Assembly (NCBI GenBank): GCA_020845895.1
Contig: JADLEX010000017.1
Coordinates: forward strand, 1-64,000
Direction: 5' to 3'
Source of the DNA: Deltaproteobacteria bacterium
Lineage (GTDB): Bacteria > Lernaellota > Lernaellaia > JACKCT01
DNA length: 64,000 nucleotides
Position numbers and translations under genes: made by a program. Shown in pieces: positions 37,232-45,422 of the stretch (position 1 is its first letter; each line of letters opens with the position of its first letter). The notes under the pieces were generated by a model. That model was not told where the DNA came from, made no database searches, and was given only the letters and a program-made list of their open reading frames with translations.

Positions 37232-38748
37232 CGCGGCCGGGGCGCACACTCGCGCTCACCCTCGGCGCGCTCACCATCGTTCGCCTCGCGCTCATCGGAC
37301 GTACCGATCTGATTCCCGACGAGGCGTACTACGCGATCTGGGCCGACCGGCTCGCGGCCGGGTACTGGGACCAACCGGGCGGCATCGCGTGGTGGAACGC
37401 GCTCGTCATGGAGTTGCTGGGGCGCGGGGCGACATCGCTGCGCATCGGCGCGGTGGTGCTGTCGGTCGTCACGTCGGTCTTCGTTTATGACCTCGGCCGC
37501 GTCACGCTCGGCGATGCAAAACGCGCGATGCTCGGCGTCCTCCTGCTGCAGGCGTTGCCGCTGACCTCGATCGGTGCGGTGTTGATCATGCACGATACGA
37601 TGCTCGCCGCGGCATCGGCGGCGGTGATGGCGTGTTTCGCGCGAGCCGTCCTGCACGACGAGCCCCGGTGGTGGTACGTCGCTGCGGTCTGCGCGACGAT
37701 TGCGCTCTACGCGAAATTTTCGGCGGTCATCCTCGCTCCGGCCGTGCTGATCGCGGCGATCGCGTGCGGTCGCACCGCCCACGTGCTGCGTCGCCCGCAT
37801 GCGTATCTCGCCGCTCTGGGGGTTGCGATTCTCTTCGTCCCGGCGCTCGCGTGGAACGCGCAACACGACTGGGTCGCGTACCTCGCGGTGACCAAGCTGT
37901 CGACCAACGCCGCGTTCACGCTCGCCGATCGTGTCGCGTCGCTCGGGGATTTTCTCGCGTCGCAGGTCGCCCTTGTCACGCCGATCGTGTTCGGATGGAC
38001 CGCCTACGCCATCTGGCTCGCGCTGCGCGGAAACGACCCGGGGCGGCGTTTTCTTGCGGGCTTCGCGGCGACGCTCTTCGGGTATTTCGTCTTGCAGTCC
38101 CTTCGCGCGAAGGTGCAGGGCAACTGGGCCGCGCTCGCGTACCTGCCCGGCGCGCTGCTGGCGGCCGACGCGATGATCGATCTGTGGGAGCGCGCGCGCC
38201 CGAGAAAATGGGCTGTCGCGGCGGTCGCCCTCGCCGCGGTCACGACCATTCTCATCCACGTTCACGCCCTCACGCCGTTTCTGCCGATTCCGCCGAGCGC
38301 TGACATCACGGCGCAGTCGCGCGGATGGAAGGACCTTGCGACGCGCGTCGAGGCGGATGCGCGCTCCGGTGCGGCACGCACCGCTGTTCTCGCACGGCGT
38401 TATCAGGTCGCCTCGGAGCTGCGTTTCTACCTGCCCGCGGACATCGACGTCTATTGCGCCTCCTACGCGAGTCGCGGCACGCAGTTCGACATCTGGCAGA
38501 GTTTCGACGAGCTCATCGGGCGCGACGTCATCTACGTGGACTATCAGGGCCGCGCGGCGAAACTCTTCCTCCACTTCGACGGCGCCGAGGATTTGCCCGC
38601 GCAAGTGATGGGCTCTGCCGATCGCAAGCTCAACCTCTGGCGACTTCGTTCGTTTGACGTCGAGGGTCCATTGCGCGGATATTTCGCGCGGCCCTTCGCG
38701 GACGCCGTGGAGCGGCTGCGTCGTCGCATCGACGAGGGGAAGGGATAA
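37228..38748 (+). CDS. GT39/ArnT-like membrane glycosyltransferase
   Basis: A 506-residue GT-C transferase with about 10-12 membrane helices. The first periplasmic loop holds the catalytic acidic pair D31-E32 in IPDEAYYAIWADRL, and YWDQPGG matches the family. The C-terminal 150 residues are soluble and periplasmic. Such enzymes use polyprenyl-phosphate sugars to decorate lipid A, proteins or glycans; the position between msbA and waaA favours a lipid A or core-sugar target. It overlaps msbA by 4 bases. Confidence 0.83.
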   Translation: MTRPGRTLALTLGALTIVRLALIGRTDLIPDEAYYAIWADRLAAGYWDQPGGIAWWNALVMELLGRGATSLRIGAVVLSVVTSVFVYDLGRVTLGDAKRAMLGVLLLQALPLTSIGAVLIMHDTMLAAASAAVMACFARAVLHDEPRWWYVAAVCATIALYAKFSAVILAPAVLIAAIACGRTAHVLRRPHAYLAALGVAILFVPALAWNAQHDWVAYLAVTKLSTNAAFTLADRVASLGDFLASQVALVTPIVFGWTAYAIWLALRGNDPGRRFLAGFAATLFGYFVLQSLRAKVQGNWAALAYLPGALLAADAMIDLWERARPRKWAVAAVALAAVTTILIHVHALTPFLPIPPSADITAQSRGWKDLATRVEADARSGAARTAVLARRYQVASELRFYLPADIDVYCASYASRGTQFDIWQSFDELIGRDVIYVDYQGRAAKLFLHFDGAEDLPAQVMGSADRKLNLWRLRSFDVEGPLRGYFARPFADAVERLRRRIDEGKG

Positions 38749-38751
38749 GAC

Positions 38752-40053
38752 GTGCTCGCGCTCCTCTACCGAATCGTGACCGGAGTTGTCGCGATCATCG
38801 CGTTGCCTTTCGCGGCGTTGGTCGTCGCGACGCGCGGGAGCTGGCGCAAGGGATTTTGCGAGCGGCTCGGGTTCGTGCCGCGCTGCGGGAGGCGCGATCG
38901 GGTTCTCGTCCACATGGCGAGCGTCGGCGAGGTCATCACGGCGGCGGGACTGGTCGCCTCACTCTCGAAGCGCCTCGGCGACCAGCGGCTCGTTCTCTCG
39001 TGCCTCACGCCGACGGGGTACGACGAATTGCGTCGGCGATTCCCGGATCTCGAAACGCGGTTCTTTCCGGCCGAGGGCGGCTGCATTCCCACCCGCTGGC
39101 TTTCGCGGCTGGGAATCTCTCGCGCCATCTTGCTGGAAACCGAACTGTGGCCGGGATTTCTGCTCGCGGCGCGCCGCATGGGCATTTCGGTCGCAATGGT
39201 CAACGGGCGAATCTCGGATCGCAGCTTTGGACGTTTCCGTGCCGCGCGAATTGTCTTGAAGCCCTTGCTGCGCGCCTACTCGCTCGCCCTCACGCAAAAC
39301 GAGTTGTACGCGGAGCGCCTTCGCGCGATCGGCATGCCGTCTAAGCGGTGCTTGGTGACCGGCAACCTGAAGTTCGAGCCGCCACCTGTCGCGGAGACGC
39401 CCGTTGAACTCGCGGAAGCTCTGCAAGCGTTCATCGCCGATCGCCGTGCAATCGTCTTCGCCAGCACACATCCGGGTGAGGAGGAGATCGCCATGGACGT
39501 GCTCGCTCGGATTCGCCGCGAGGAGGCGGACGTCGTCGGGATCTTCGCGCCGCGCCATCGCGAACGGTTCGACGACGTGTGGAATCTGCTCGCGAGGCTC
39601 GATCCGTCCGGTGCACGACGATCCGCGATGCCGGACGATGCGGCGAGCCGCTCCTGGCTCCTGCTCGACACGCACGGCGAACTCGCGCATGTGTACGCGT
39701 TTGCGCGCGGGGCGTTCATGGGTGGATCGCTCGTGGCGGTCGGCGGGCACAACATGCTCGAGGCGGCGCGGGCGGGCACGCCCGTGGCGACGGGTCCGCA
39801 CATGCGGAACTTTGCGCGCGAGATGGAACTGCTCGAAGGCGCGGGCGCGGCGGCGCGCGCGGCGAACGGCGCGGAATTGACGGAGGTTTTGCTTCGGTGG
39901 CTACGTCGGCCGGATGATGCGGCGAGGGCGGGTGAGGCCGGTCGTCGGGCGGTCGAGACTGCGCGCGGGTCTTTGGCCCTCACGATGTCACATCTGGAGG
40001 CGGCGGGCTTCCTCGGCGAAACTCCGGGCCGAACCGAAGTGAATCACCCCTGA
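38752..40053 (+). CDS. waaA: 3-deoxy-D-manno-octulosonic acid (Kdo) transferase
   Basis: A 433-residue GT-B enzyme that adds Kdo to lipid IV-A. It has an N-terminal membrane anchor, the catalytic glutamate E60 in HMASVGEV, FFPAEGG-type loop (here RFFPAEGGC), LETELWPGFL, GNLKFE and, in the C-terminal half, STHPGEEE and VGGHNMLEAARAGTPV. It starts at GTG, 3 bases after the GT39 gene. No kinase lpxK or heptosyltransferase follows in this window. Confidence 0.95.
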   Translation: MLALLYRIVTGVVAIIALPFAALVVATRGSWRKGFCERLGFVPRCGRRDRVLVHMASVGEVITAAGLVASLSKRLGDQRLVLSCLTPTGYDELRRRFPDLETRFFPAEGGCIPTRWLSRLGISRAILLETELWPGFLLAARRMGISVAMVNGRISDRSFGRFRAARIVLKPLLRAYSLALTQNELYAERLRAIGMPSKRCLVTGNLKFEPPPVAETPVELAEALQAFIADRRAIVFASTHPGEEEIAMDVLARIRREEADVVGIFAPRHRERFDDVWNLLARLDPSGARRSAMPDDAASRSWLLLDTHGELAHVYAFARGAFMGGSLVAVGGHNMLEAARAGTPVATGPHMRNFAREMELLEGAGAAARAANGAELTEVLLRWLRRPDDAARAGEAGRRAVETARGSLALTMSHLEAAGFLGETPGRTEVNHP

Positions 40054-40058
40054 AACCA

Positions 40059-41687
40059 ATGTCCGACGCGCAGTTCGCCAAGGCGGAAAAAGAGTTCTTC
40101 GATCGCACCTTCGCGATGAATCCCCTCCTGGCGTCGTATCTGGGCCTGAGCGAGCCTTATAATCGGCTCATGCCGGACGGTGGGCCCCAGGCCGTGCGCG
40201 AGAGCGTCGTCGTTCTCAAGGAATATCTGGATTCGGCGAACGCGCTCGACGACCGAGGGCTGTCACCCTCGCGCGCGATCGACAAGGCGGTGATCCGGTA
40301 CGCGTACGATCTCGCCCGATTCGCGATGGATGATCAGAGGTCGGGTCGCATGAATCCCGACGCCCTCGGTGACTTTCTCGCGGTGTGCTTTCTGACGATC
40401 GCTCGCGACGACGCTCCGCCGGCTGAGCGACTGGCGCCGCTGGCCGCTCGGCTGTGGGAACTGCCCGTCTATCTCGAACAGTTTCGCGGTCGAATCGGGG
40501 GCGAGCGAATCGCCGTACCGCTATTCGAGGCCGCCGTGGAGACCGCGCGCGCGGCTCCCGGGTTCTTGATGGAGTTGTGCGCGTACGCGGGATCGACCGA
40601 GGCGCGTGCCGCCGAGATCTTTGAGCGGTCGTGCCGCAAGGCGACGTCGGCGGTCGAGACGCACCTCCAATGGCTCCACTCGCTCGCCTCGCGGGCGTCG
40701 GGCGACGGCGCCATCGGTCGCGACCGATTCAACGAGCTCATCAGCATTCGCCGACTGGGGCTGGACGTCCCGGATATCCTCGACCTCGCGCAGGGTGCGC
40801 TTGATCGCGGCAAATCGCGCCTTGCGCAGACGTCGCGAGAACTCGCATCCGGGCTCGGGCCCGCCGATCCGCGCATGCGGCTCCATGACGGCGGGGCGGC
40901 CGGGTTTGAGGGTGTGCTCGCCACGGTGCGTCGCCGGGTCGCCGAGGCGCGTCAGTTCGTCGTGGACGAGGACCTCGTCCACATCCCGGACGGCGATGCG
41001 GTGGAGGTTGTCGAGACGCCGACGTTCCTGCGCGCGTTCATTCCCTTCGCCGCCGTCTTTCCGCCCGGAAAATTCGATCGAGTGCGTCGCGGTGTATGCA
41101 TGGTGACGCGACCGCCGGACGATGCGACCCTCGCCGCGCGGTTCTCCGACGGCGAGATCACGAATCTCGTCGCGCACGAGACGTACCCCGGTCACTTTCT
41201 CCAGTCGTTCGTCACGGGGTTCGGGTCGAAAACGCGCTGGCTCGTGCAGGCGCCCGAGACCGTGGAAGGGTGGGCGCACTACGCGGAGCAGTTGATGCTG
41301 GACCGAGGCTTCCACGATACGGCGGCGGCGCGGCACGCGCAGGCGCGAGCGACGGTCTGGCGGGCGGCGCGAGTGGTCATGGATGTGCGGCTCGCGTGCG
41401 GGGAGTGGAGCGACGAAGAGGCGGCGGCGTACATGGCGCGCGAAGCGTCGCTCGATGCCGAAGGGGCGCGGTCCGAAGTGCGCCGCGCGCGACTCCAGCC
41501 GGGCCGGCTCCTGTCGTATCTCGTCGGCAAGTGGCTGATCGCGCGGCTTCGCGTCGAGTGTCGTGAGAGTTTGGGAGATCGGTTTTTCGAGCGCGCCTTC
41601 CACGACGCCATTTGCGCCAACGGCTATCTTCCCCACGCGCTGCTTCGGCCGGCGACCTTGGATGCGCTCGGGATTCCCGGCGCGTGA
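40059..41687 (+). CDS. DUF885 family metallopeptidase-like protein
   Basis: A 542-residue, mostly helical protein. The zinc-site signature HETYPGH is at 373-379, followed by EGWAHYAEQLM, which supplies the third ligand, the standard layout of the DUF885 family related to M32/M3-type peptidases. No signal peptide, so it is probably cytoplasmic. It begins 5 bases after waaA and ends the envelope operon, though its substrate and any link to lipid A are unknown. Some family members cleave di- or oligopeptides. Confidence 0.85.
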   Translation: MSDAQFAKAEKEFFDRTFAMNPLLASYLGLSEPYNRLMPDGGPQAVRESVVVLKEYLDSANALDDRGLSPSRAIDKAVIRYAYDLARFAMDDQRSGRMNPDALGDFLAVCFLTIARDDAPPAERLAPLAARLWELPVYLEQFRGRIGGERIAVPLFEAAVETARAAPGFLMELCAYAGSTEARAAEIFERSCRKATSAVETHLQWLHSLASRASGDGAIGRDRFNELISIRRLGLDVPDILDLAQGALDRGKSRLAQTSRELASGLGPADPRMRLHDGGAAGFEGVLATVRRRVAEARQFVVDEDLVHIPDGDAVEVVETPTFLRAFIPFAAVFPPGKFDRVRRGVCMVTRPPDDATLAARFSDGEITNLVAHETYPGHFLQSFVTGFGSKTRWLVQAPETVEGWAHYAEQLMLDRGFHDTAAARHAQARATVWRAARVVMDVRLACGEWSDEEAAAYMAREASLDAEGARSEVRRARLQPGRLLSYLVGKWLIARLRVECRESLGDRFFERAFHDAICANGYLPHALLRPATLDALGIPGA

Positions 41688-41769
41688 TCCCGGTCATGTT
41701 GAGAGCGAAAAGTCCCGCAAAGTGTCGATTTCCCGTGCAATTCGGCCTGCATCCGGTGTGCGGGGTCAC

Positions 41770-41798
41770 TAGGAAAACCGGGGACCTTTGACTATCAT
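41770..41798 (+). promoter_or_regulatory. candidate promoter of the radical SAM / carbamoyltransferase cluster
   Basis: TAGGAA at 41770-41775, 17-base spacer, TATCAT at 41793-41798 (good -10). The -10 lies inside a 19-base palindrome, so access may be controlled by a repressor. The gap from the preceding gene is 185 bases, the largest nearby. Confidence 0.4.
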
Positions 41799-41805
41799 GG
41801 TCAAA
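41787..41805. promoter_or_regulatory. 19-bp palindrome, possible operator
   Basis: TTTGACTATCATGGTCAAA: arms TTTGAC and GTCAAA are perfectly complementary around a 7-base centre. It ends 67 bases before the first gene of the cluster and covers the probable -10 element, as expected for a dimeric repressor site. No regulator gene is adjacent. Confidence 0.45.
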
Positions 41806-41872
41806 TTCGATTGGTTTCGTCCCCCGGGCGCGCACGCCGCGCCGGACGAGGGTTGCCGGGAGCCATGGCGCG

Positions 41873-44779
41873 ATGAACATCCTGATGCTCCATCCGCACG
41901 ACATCTACTCGAACTCCGAGCCGTGGACGGTTCGCGTCACCTATCTCGCCACCGAGTTCGTCAAGCGCGGCCACAACGTGCGGTTGCTGTATCACCTGAT
42001 CGACCCGCGCATGAGCCTCGAAGAGGCGACGGCCCGCCAGGAATTCCCGTTCACGACCATTCCCTCGTACCGCTTTCAAATGGCGCTCGTCGGCAAGATG
42101 AAATTCGTCACCGAACTCGCCCGGTGGGCCGACGTCATCCACTTCCAGAAATGCTTTCCGCACGTGTCGATCCCCGCGCTTTGGGCCGGATATCGGCTCG
42201 GCAAACCCGTGCATTACGACTGGGACGACTGGGAGTGGGGGATCTACAACTACAATCCGATGAACCGCCTCGTCGGCACCGGCATCCGCGTCTTCGAACG
42301 CATGCTGCCTCGCCTGTGCGATTCGGTGAGCGTCGCGTCCGAAGCGCTACGGCGAATGGCGATGGAGCTCGGCGTGCCGGACAATCGCCTGTTCGACGGG
42401 CACGTCGGCGGCGACCTCGAGCGCTTCAAGCCCGATAACGACGGCACCCGCGTGCGCGCGGAACACCACATCGAGGGGCCGACGGTCCTTTATCTCGGCC
42501 AGCTCCACGGCGCGCAGTACCTCGAACTCTTTCTGCAAGCGGTGAAAATCGTCGTCGACAGCGGACGCACGCCGAATTTCCTGGTGGTCGGCGGCGGCGA
42601 GCGGTTCGGCGAACTTTTCCAGCTTGCCGAGACGATCGGCGTGGGTCACCAGGTGATCTTCACCGGGGCGGTGGATCACGACGTGGTGCCCGAGTACGTC
42701 GCCGCGGCGGACGTGGCCGTCGCGTGCTTCGCCGACACGGCGCAGGTGGCGACGAAATCCCCGCTGAAAGTCTGCGAATACCTGGCGGCGGGCAAGGCGA
42801 TCGTCGCGAGCCGCGTCGGCGAGGTGCCGCGCATGATCGGCGACGCGGGGATTCTGGTTCCGCCCGGCGATCCGGCCGCGCTGGCCGAAGGCATCATTCG
42901 CCTGCTCGACGACGAGGATCTGCGCAAACGGCTGTCGGCCAAGGCCCGGCGGCGCGCCGAGGACGAATTCAACTGGGGCGCGACCGCGCAGAATTTGTTG
43001 ACCGCCTACGAGATGATTCTCGACGAATCGCGATGGCTGAACTGGAAGATCGAAAAGGGTCAGGCGCGCACTCCGTTCTTTGTGCAGCCCTCCGGGCCGC
43101 CCCGGCCGATCTCGAAAAGCAAATACCTGACGCCGAAGCCCGCGGAAAAGCCGTTGACGCGTTCGGCGACGCCGGCGGCGCCGATGCCGGACGTGAATGT
43201 CTCCGCGCCGTCGCCCGTCACCGGGGGATCGCCCGGCACGAACGGCCACGGAGTCCACGCCGCGCCCGAACCGGGTTTTTCGCGCGTGCAGTTCATTTCC
43301 GGCGCATCGTCCGTGAGCGCCCAGGGCGGACTCCAGACCGTCGTTGCCGCGTCCCCGGTGGCGATCCCCGAGGACGCGCCCTTCGCCGAGCCCCGGCGGC
43401 TGCCGGGCACGCACGAGCGCTCGAACGGAAACGGCAACGGTCACGGGACGAACGGCCTCGCGAAACCCGCCGCGGTCGTGAACGGGAAAACGGAACGACG
43501 GCCCTGGGTGCCGAATCCGCCGAAGCCCCCGCACTACCGCCTCGGGCCGCTGTCGCCGCTGCGCCGGTTCGTCGAGGGGAATCTCGACATCGCCGGCGTG
43601 CTCGACGGGCGCGTCGCATTCGTCGGCCCGCACACGGTGCAGTTCGATCCCACTGACACCTGTCCCCACGACTGCATCGCGTGCTGGTGCCGCTCGCCGC
43701 TGCTCGTCGACAAGACGATGCCGGTCGAGGAGCAGAAGCAGCGCCTCGATTTCGACGTGCTGTGCGACGTGCTCGACGACCTCGTGCGCATGGGAACGAA
43801 GGAGATCTACATCGCGGGCGGCGGCGAGCCGATGGCCTACCCCAAGATCCTGCCGCTGTGCGAGCGGATCAAGGAAAAAGGGCTCATCTGCAACATCAAC
43901 ACGAGCTTTCTGAACGTCGGCAAGAAGGTCGCGCACGAACTCGCCCGCATGAAGGTCGACTTCATGACCGTATCGGTGTGGGCGGCGAGCCCCGAGACCT
44001 ACGTCCTCACGCATCCCAACAAGACCGAGGAATCGTACTGGGACCTGAGGGAATCGCTGACCTATCTCAACGAGGTCAAGGACACGGTTCCCTTCATCAA
44101 GACCTACAACGTGCTCACGAACCTGAACTTCCACGAGTTCAAGGCGATGGTCGATTTTGCGATCGACACGAAGTCGGAGAGCGTGGAGTTCACGGTCGTG
44201 GACACGATGCCCGGACGCACCGATTCGCTGCTCCTGAATGGCGAACAGCAGCGGTGGCTCTACGAAGAAGCGCTGCGCGTGCGGCGCTGGATCGTGGACG
44301 ACGAAAAGGAAGCGCGCGTGCAGCTCTACCTATACGACCAGTTCCTGCGACGCGTCTCGGGCGAGCACACGACGGTGGGCGAGCACGACCGGTTGGTGAT
44401 CGATTCGATGCCGTGCACGGTCGGCTGGAGCTTTTCGCGACTGCTCGCGAATGGCAACGTGAACGGCTGCCTGAAGTCGCACCGCATTCCGCATGGGACT
44501 GTGCATGAGCGGAGATTCCAGGACATCTGGACGGGCCGGCATCAGGTCGAGTTTCGCAAAAAGACCAACGTCTTCACGAAATCCGACCCCTGGTTCTCGA
44601 ACATCGGCAACGATCCCGACGCGAAATGCGGCTGCTACAAATCCTGCGACGATCTGGGTCGCAACGAGCACCTCTGGGGACGCATGCAGGCGATGCCCTG
44701 GTACAAACTCGCCGTCCTCAAGGCGGCGCAGCTCTACCTGCGCGCCACGGGGCAGTACCTGAAACCATTCTCCGTCTGA
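41873..44779 (+). CDS. GT4 glycosyltransferase fused to radical SAM/SPASM enzyme
   Basis: A 968-residue fusion. Residues 1-390 are a GT-B family 4 glycosyltransferase (MNILMLHPHDIYS; LYLGQLHGAQY; VATKSPLKVCEYLAAGKAI for the nucleotide-sugar site). A Pro/Ala/Gly/Asn-rich linker of about 150 residues (NGNGNGHGTNG) follows. The radical SAM domain has C597, C601, C604 in CPHDCIAC and GGGEP as the SAM-binding motif. A SPASM-like tail has cysteines at 848, 866, 919, 921 and 925 for extra Fe-S clusters. The radical SAM part is paralogous to that in the 906-residue protein downstream, with a shared lead-in DIAGVLDG and AFVGP. Predicted to transfer a sugar and oxidise or rearrange the same or a coupled product. 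First gene of the cluster. Confidence 0.85.
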   Translation: MNILMLHPHDIYSNSEPWTVRVTYLATEFVKRGHNVRLLYHLIDPRMSLEEATARQEFPFTTIPSYRFQMALVGKMKFVTELARWADVIHFQKCFPHVSIPALWAGYRLGKPVHYDWDDWEWGIYNYNPMNRLVGTGIRVFERMLPRLCDSVSVASEALRRMAMELGVPDNRLFDGHVGGDLERFKPDNDGTRVRAEHHIEGPTVLYLGQLHGAQYLELFLQAVKIVVDSGRTPNFLVVGGGERFGELFQLAETIGVGHQVIFTGAVDHDVVPEYVAAADVAVACFADTAQVATKSPLKVCEYLAAGKAIVASRVGEVPRMIGDAGILVPPGDPAALAEGIIRLLDDEDLRKRLSAKARRRAEDEFNWGATAQNLLTAYEMILDESRWLNWKIEKGQARTPFFVQPSGPPRPISKSKYLTPKPAEKPLTRSATPAAPMPDVNVSAPSPVTGGSPGTNGHGVHAAPEPGFSRVQFISGASSVSAQGGLQTVVAASPVAIPEDAPFAEPRRLPGTHERSNGNGNGHGTNGLAKPAAVVNGKTERRPWVPNPPKPPHYRLGPLSPLRRFVEGNLDIAGVLDGRVAFVGPHTVQFDPTDTCPHDCIACWCRSPLLVDKTMPVEEQKQRLDFDVLCDVLDDLVRMGTKEIYIAGGGEPMAYPKILPLCERIKEKGLICNINTSFLNVGKKVAHELARMKVDFMTVSVWAASPETYVLTHPNKTEESYWDLRESLTYLNEVKDTVPFIKTYNVLTNLNFHEFKAMVDFAIDTKSESVEFTVVDTMPGRTDSLLLNGEQQRWLYEEALRVRRWIVDDEKEARVQLYLYDQFLRRVSGEHTTVGEHDRLVIDSMPCTVGWSFSRLLANGNVNGCLKSHRIPHGTVHERRFQDIWTGRHQVEFRKKTNVFTKSDPWFSNIGNDPDAKCGCYKSCDDLGRNEHLWGRMQAMPWYKLAVLKAAQLYLRATGQYLKPFSV

Positions 44780-44786
44780 CGCCCGC

Positions 44787-45422
44787 ATGAACGACTTTGT
44801 TTACCACGACGATCGCGACGGCCGGCGATGGAAGGTCGGCTGGCCCGCGTTTCGCGTCGAGCGCCCGCCGTGCATCGAGGACGAGGTCGCGCGCCTCATC
44901 GCCGATCGACGCATCGTCGGCGTGTTCTGGGGTCGAGGCGAGTTCGGTCCGCGCGCGCTCGGCCACCGCTCGATCTTCGCCGATCCTCGGTGGGAGGGCA
45001 TGCGCGACTACCTCAATGACCGTGTCAAACACCGCCAATGGTTTCGGCCCTTCGCGCCGATCGTGCTCGCGCATCGCGCGCCGGATTGGTTCGATCTGCC
45101 CGTCGAGAGCCCGCATATGCTGCTCGTCGGCGACGTGCGCGCGGACAAACGCGCGCTCGTTCCCTCGATCACGCACGTGGATGGCACCGCGCGCGTGCAG
45201 ACGATCCGCGTGGAGGATTCGCCGCGCGTTTACCGCGTGGTCGAGGCGTTCGAGCGGCTCACCGGTGTGCCGATGATCCTGAATACGAGCTTCAACGATC
45301 ACGGCGAGCCGATCGTGGAGAAGCCGATCGACGCCTTCGCGTGTTTCGCGCAGACGGAACTCGACGCCCTGGTGATCGGCCCGTGCCTGCTGCAAAAGAT
45401 CCGCCCGGAGGGCGCGCGATGA
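44787..45422 (+). CDS. stand-alone C-terminal half of a NodU/CmcH-type carbamoyltransferase
   Basis: A 211-residue protein corresponding to the Carbamoyltransf_C (YrdC-like) domain only. GRGEFGPRALGHRSIFADP (about 49-67) and RPFAPIV, then MILNTSFNDHGEPIVEKP are the family signatures. The N-terminal ASKHA half is missing here, but an N-terminal half without a C-domain is encoded by the very next gene, which starts within this stop codon. The two presumably assemble into one O-carbamoyltransferase active site. The half gene order is C before N, the reverse of the usual single polypeptide. No frameshift remnants are visible around it. Confidence 0.85.
   Translation: MNDFVYHDDRDGRRWKVGWPAFRVERPPCIEDEVARLIADRRIVGVFWGRGEFGPRALGHRSIFADPRWEGMRDYLNDRVKHRQWFRPFAPIVLAHRAPDWFDLPVESPHMLLVGDVRADKRALVPSITHVDGTARVQTIRVEDSPRVYRVVEAFERLTGVPMILNTSFNDHGEPIVEKPIDAFACFAQTELDALVIGPCLLQKIRPEGAR

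Noticed and set aside
41688-41872. cobalamin riboswitch upstream of the radical SAM cluster
   Set aside because: No B12-box-like sequence was recognised in this gap, and it is short for a riboswitch of that class.
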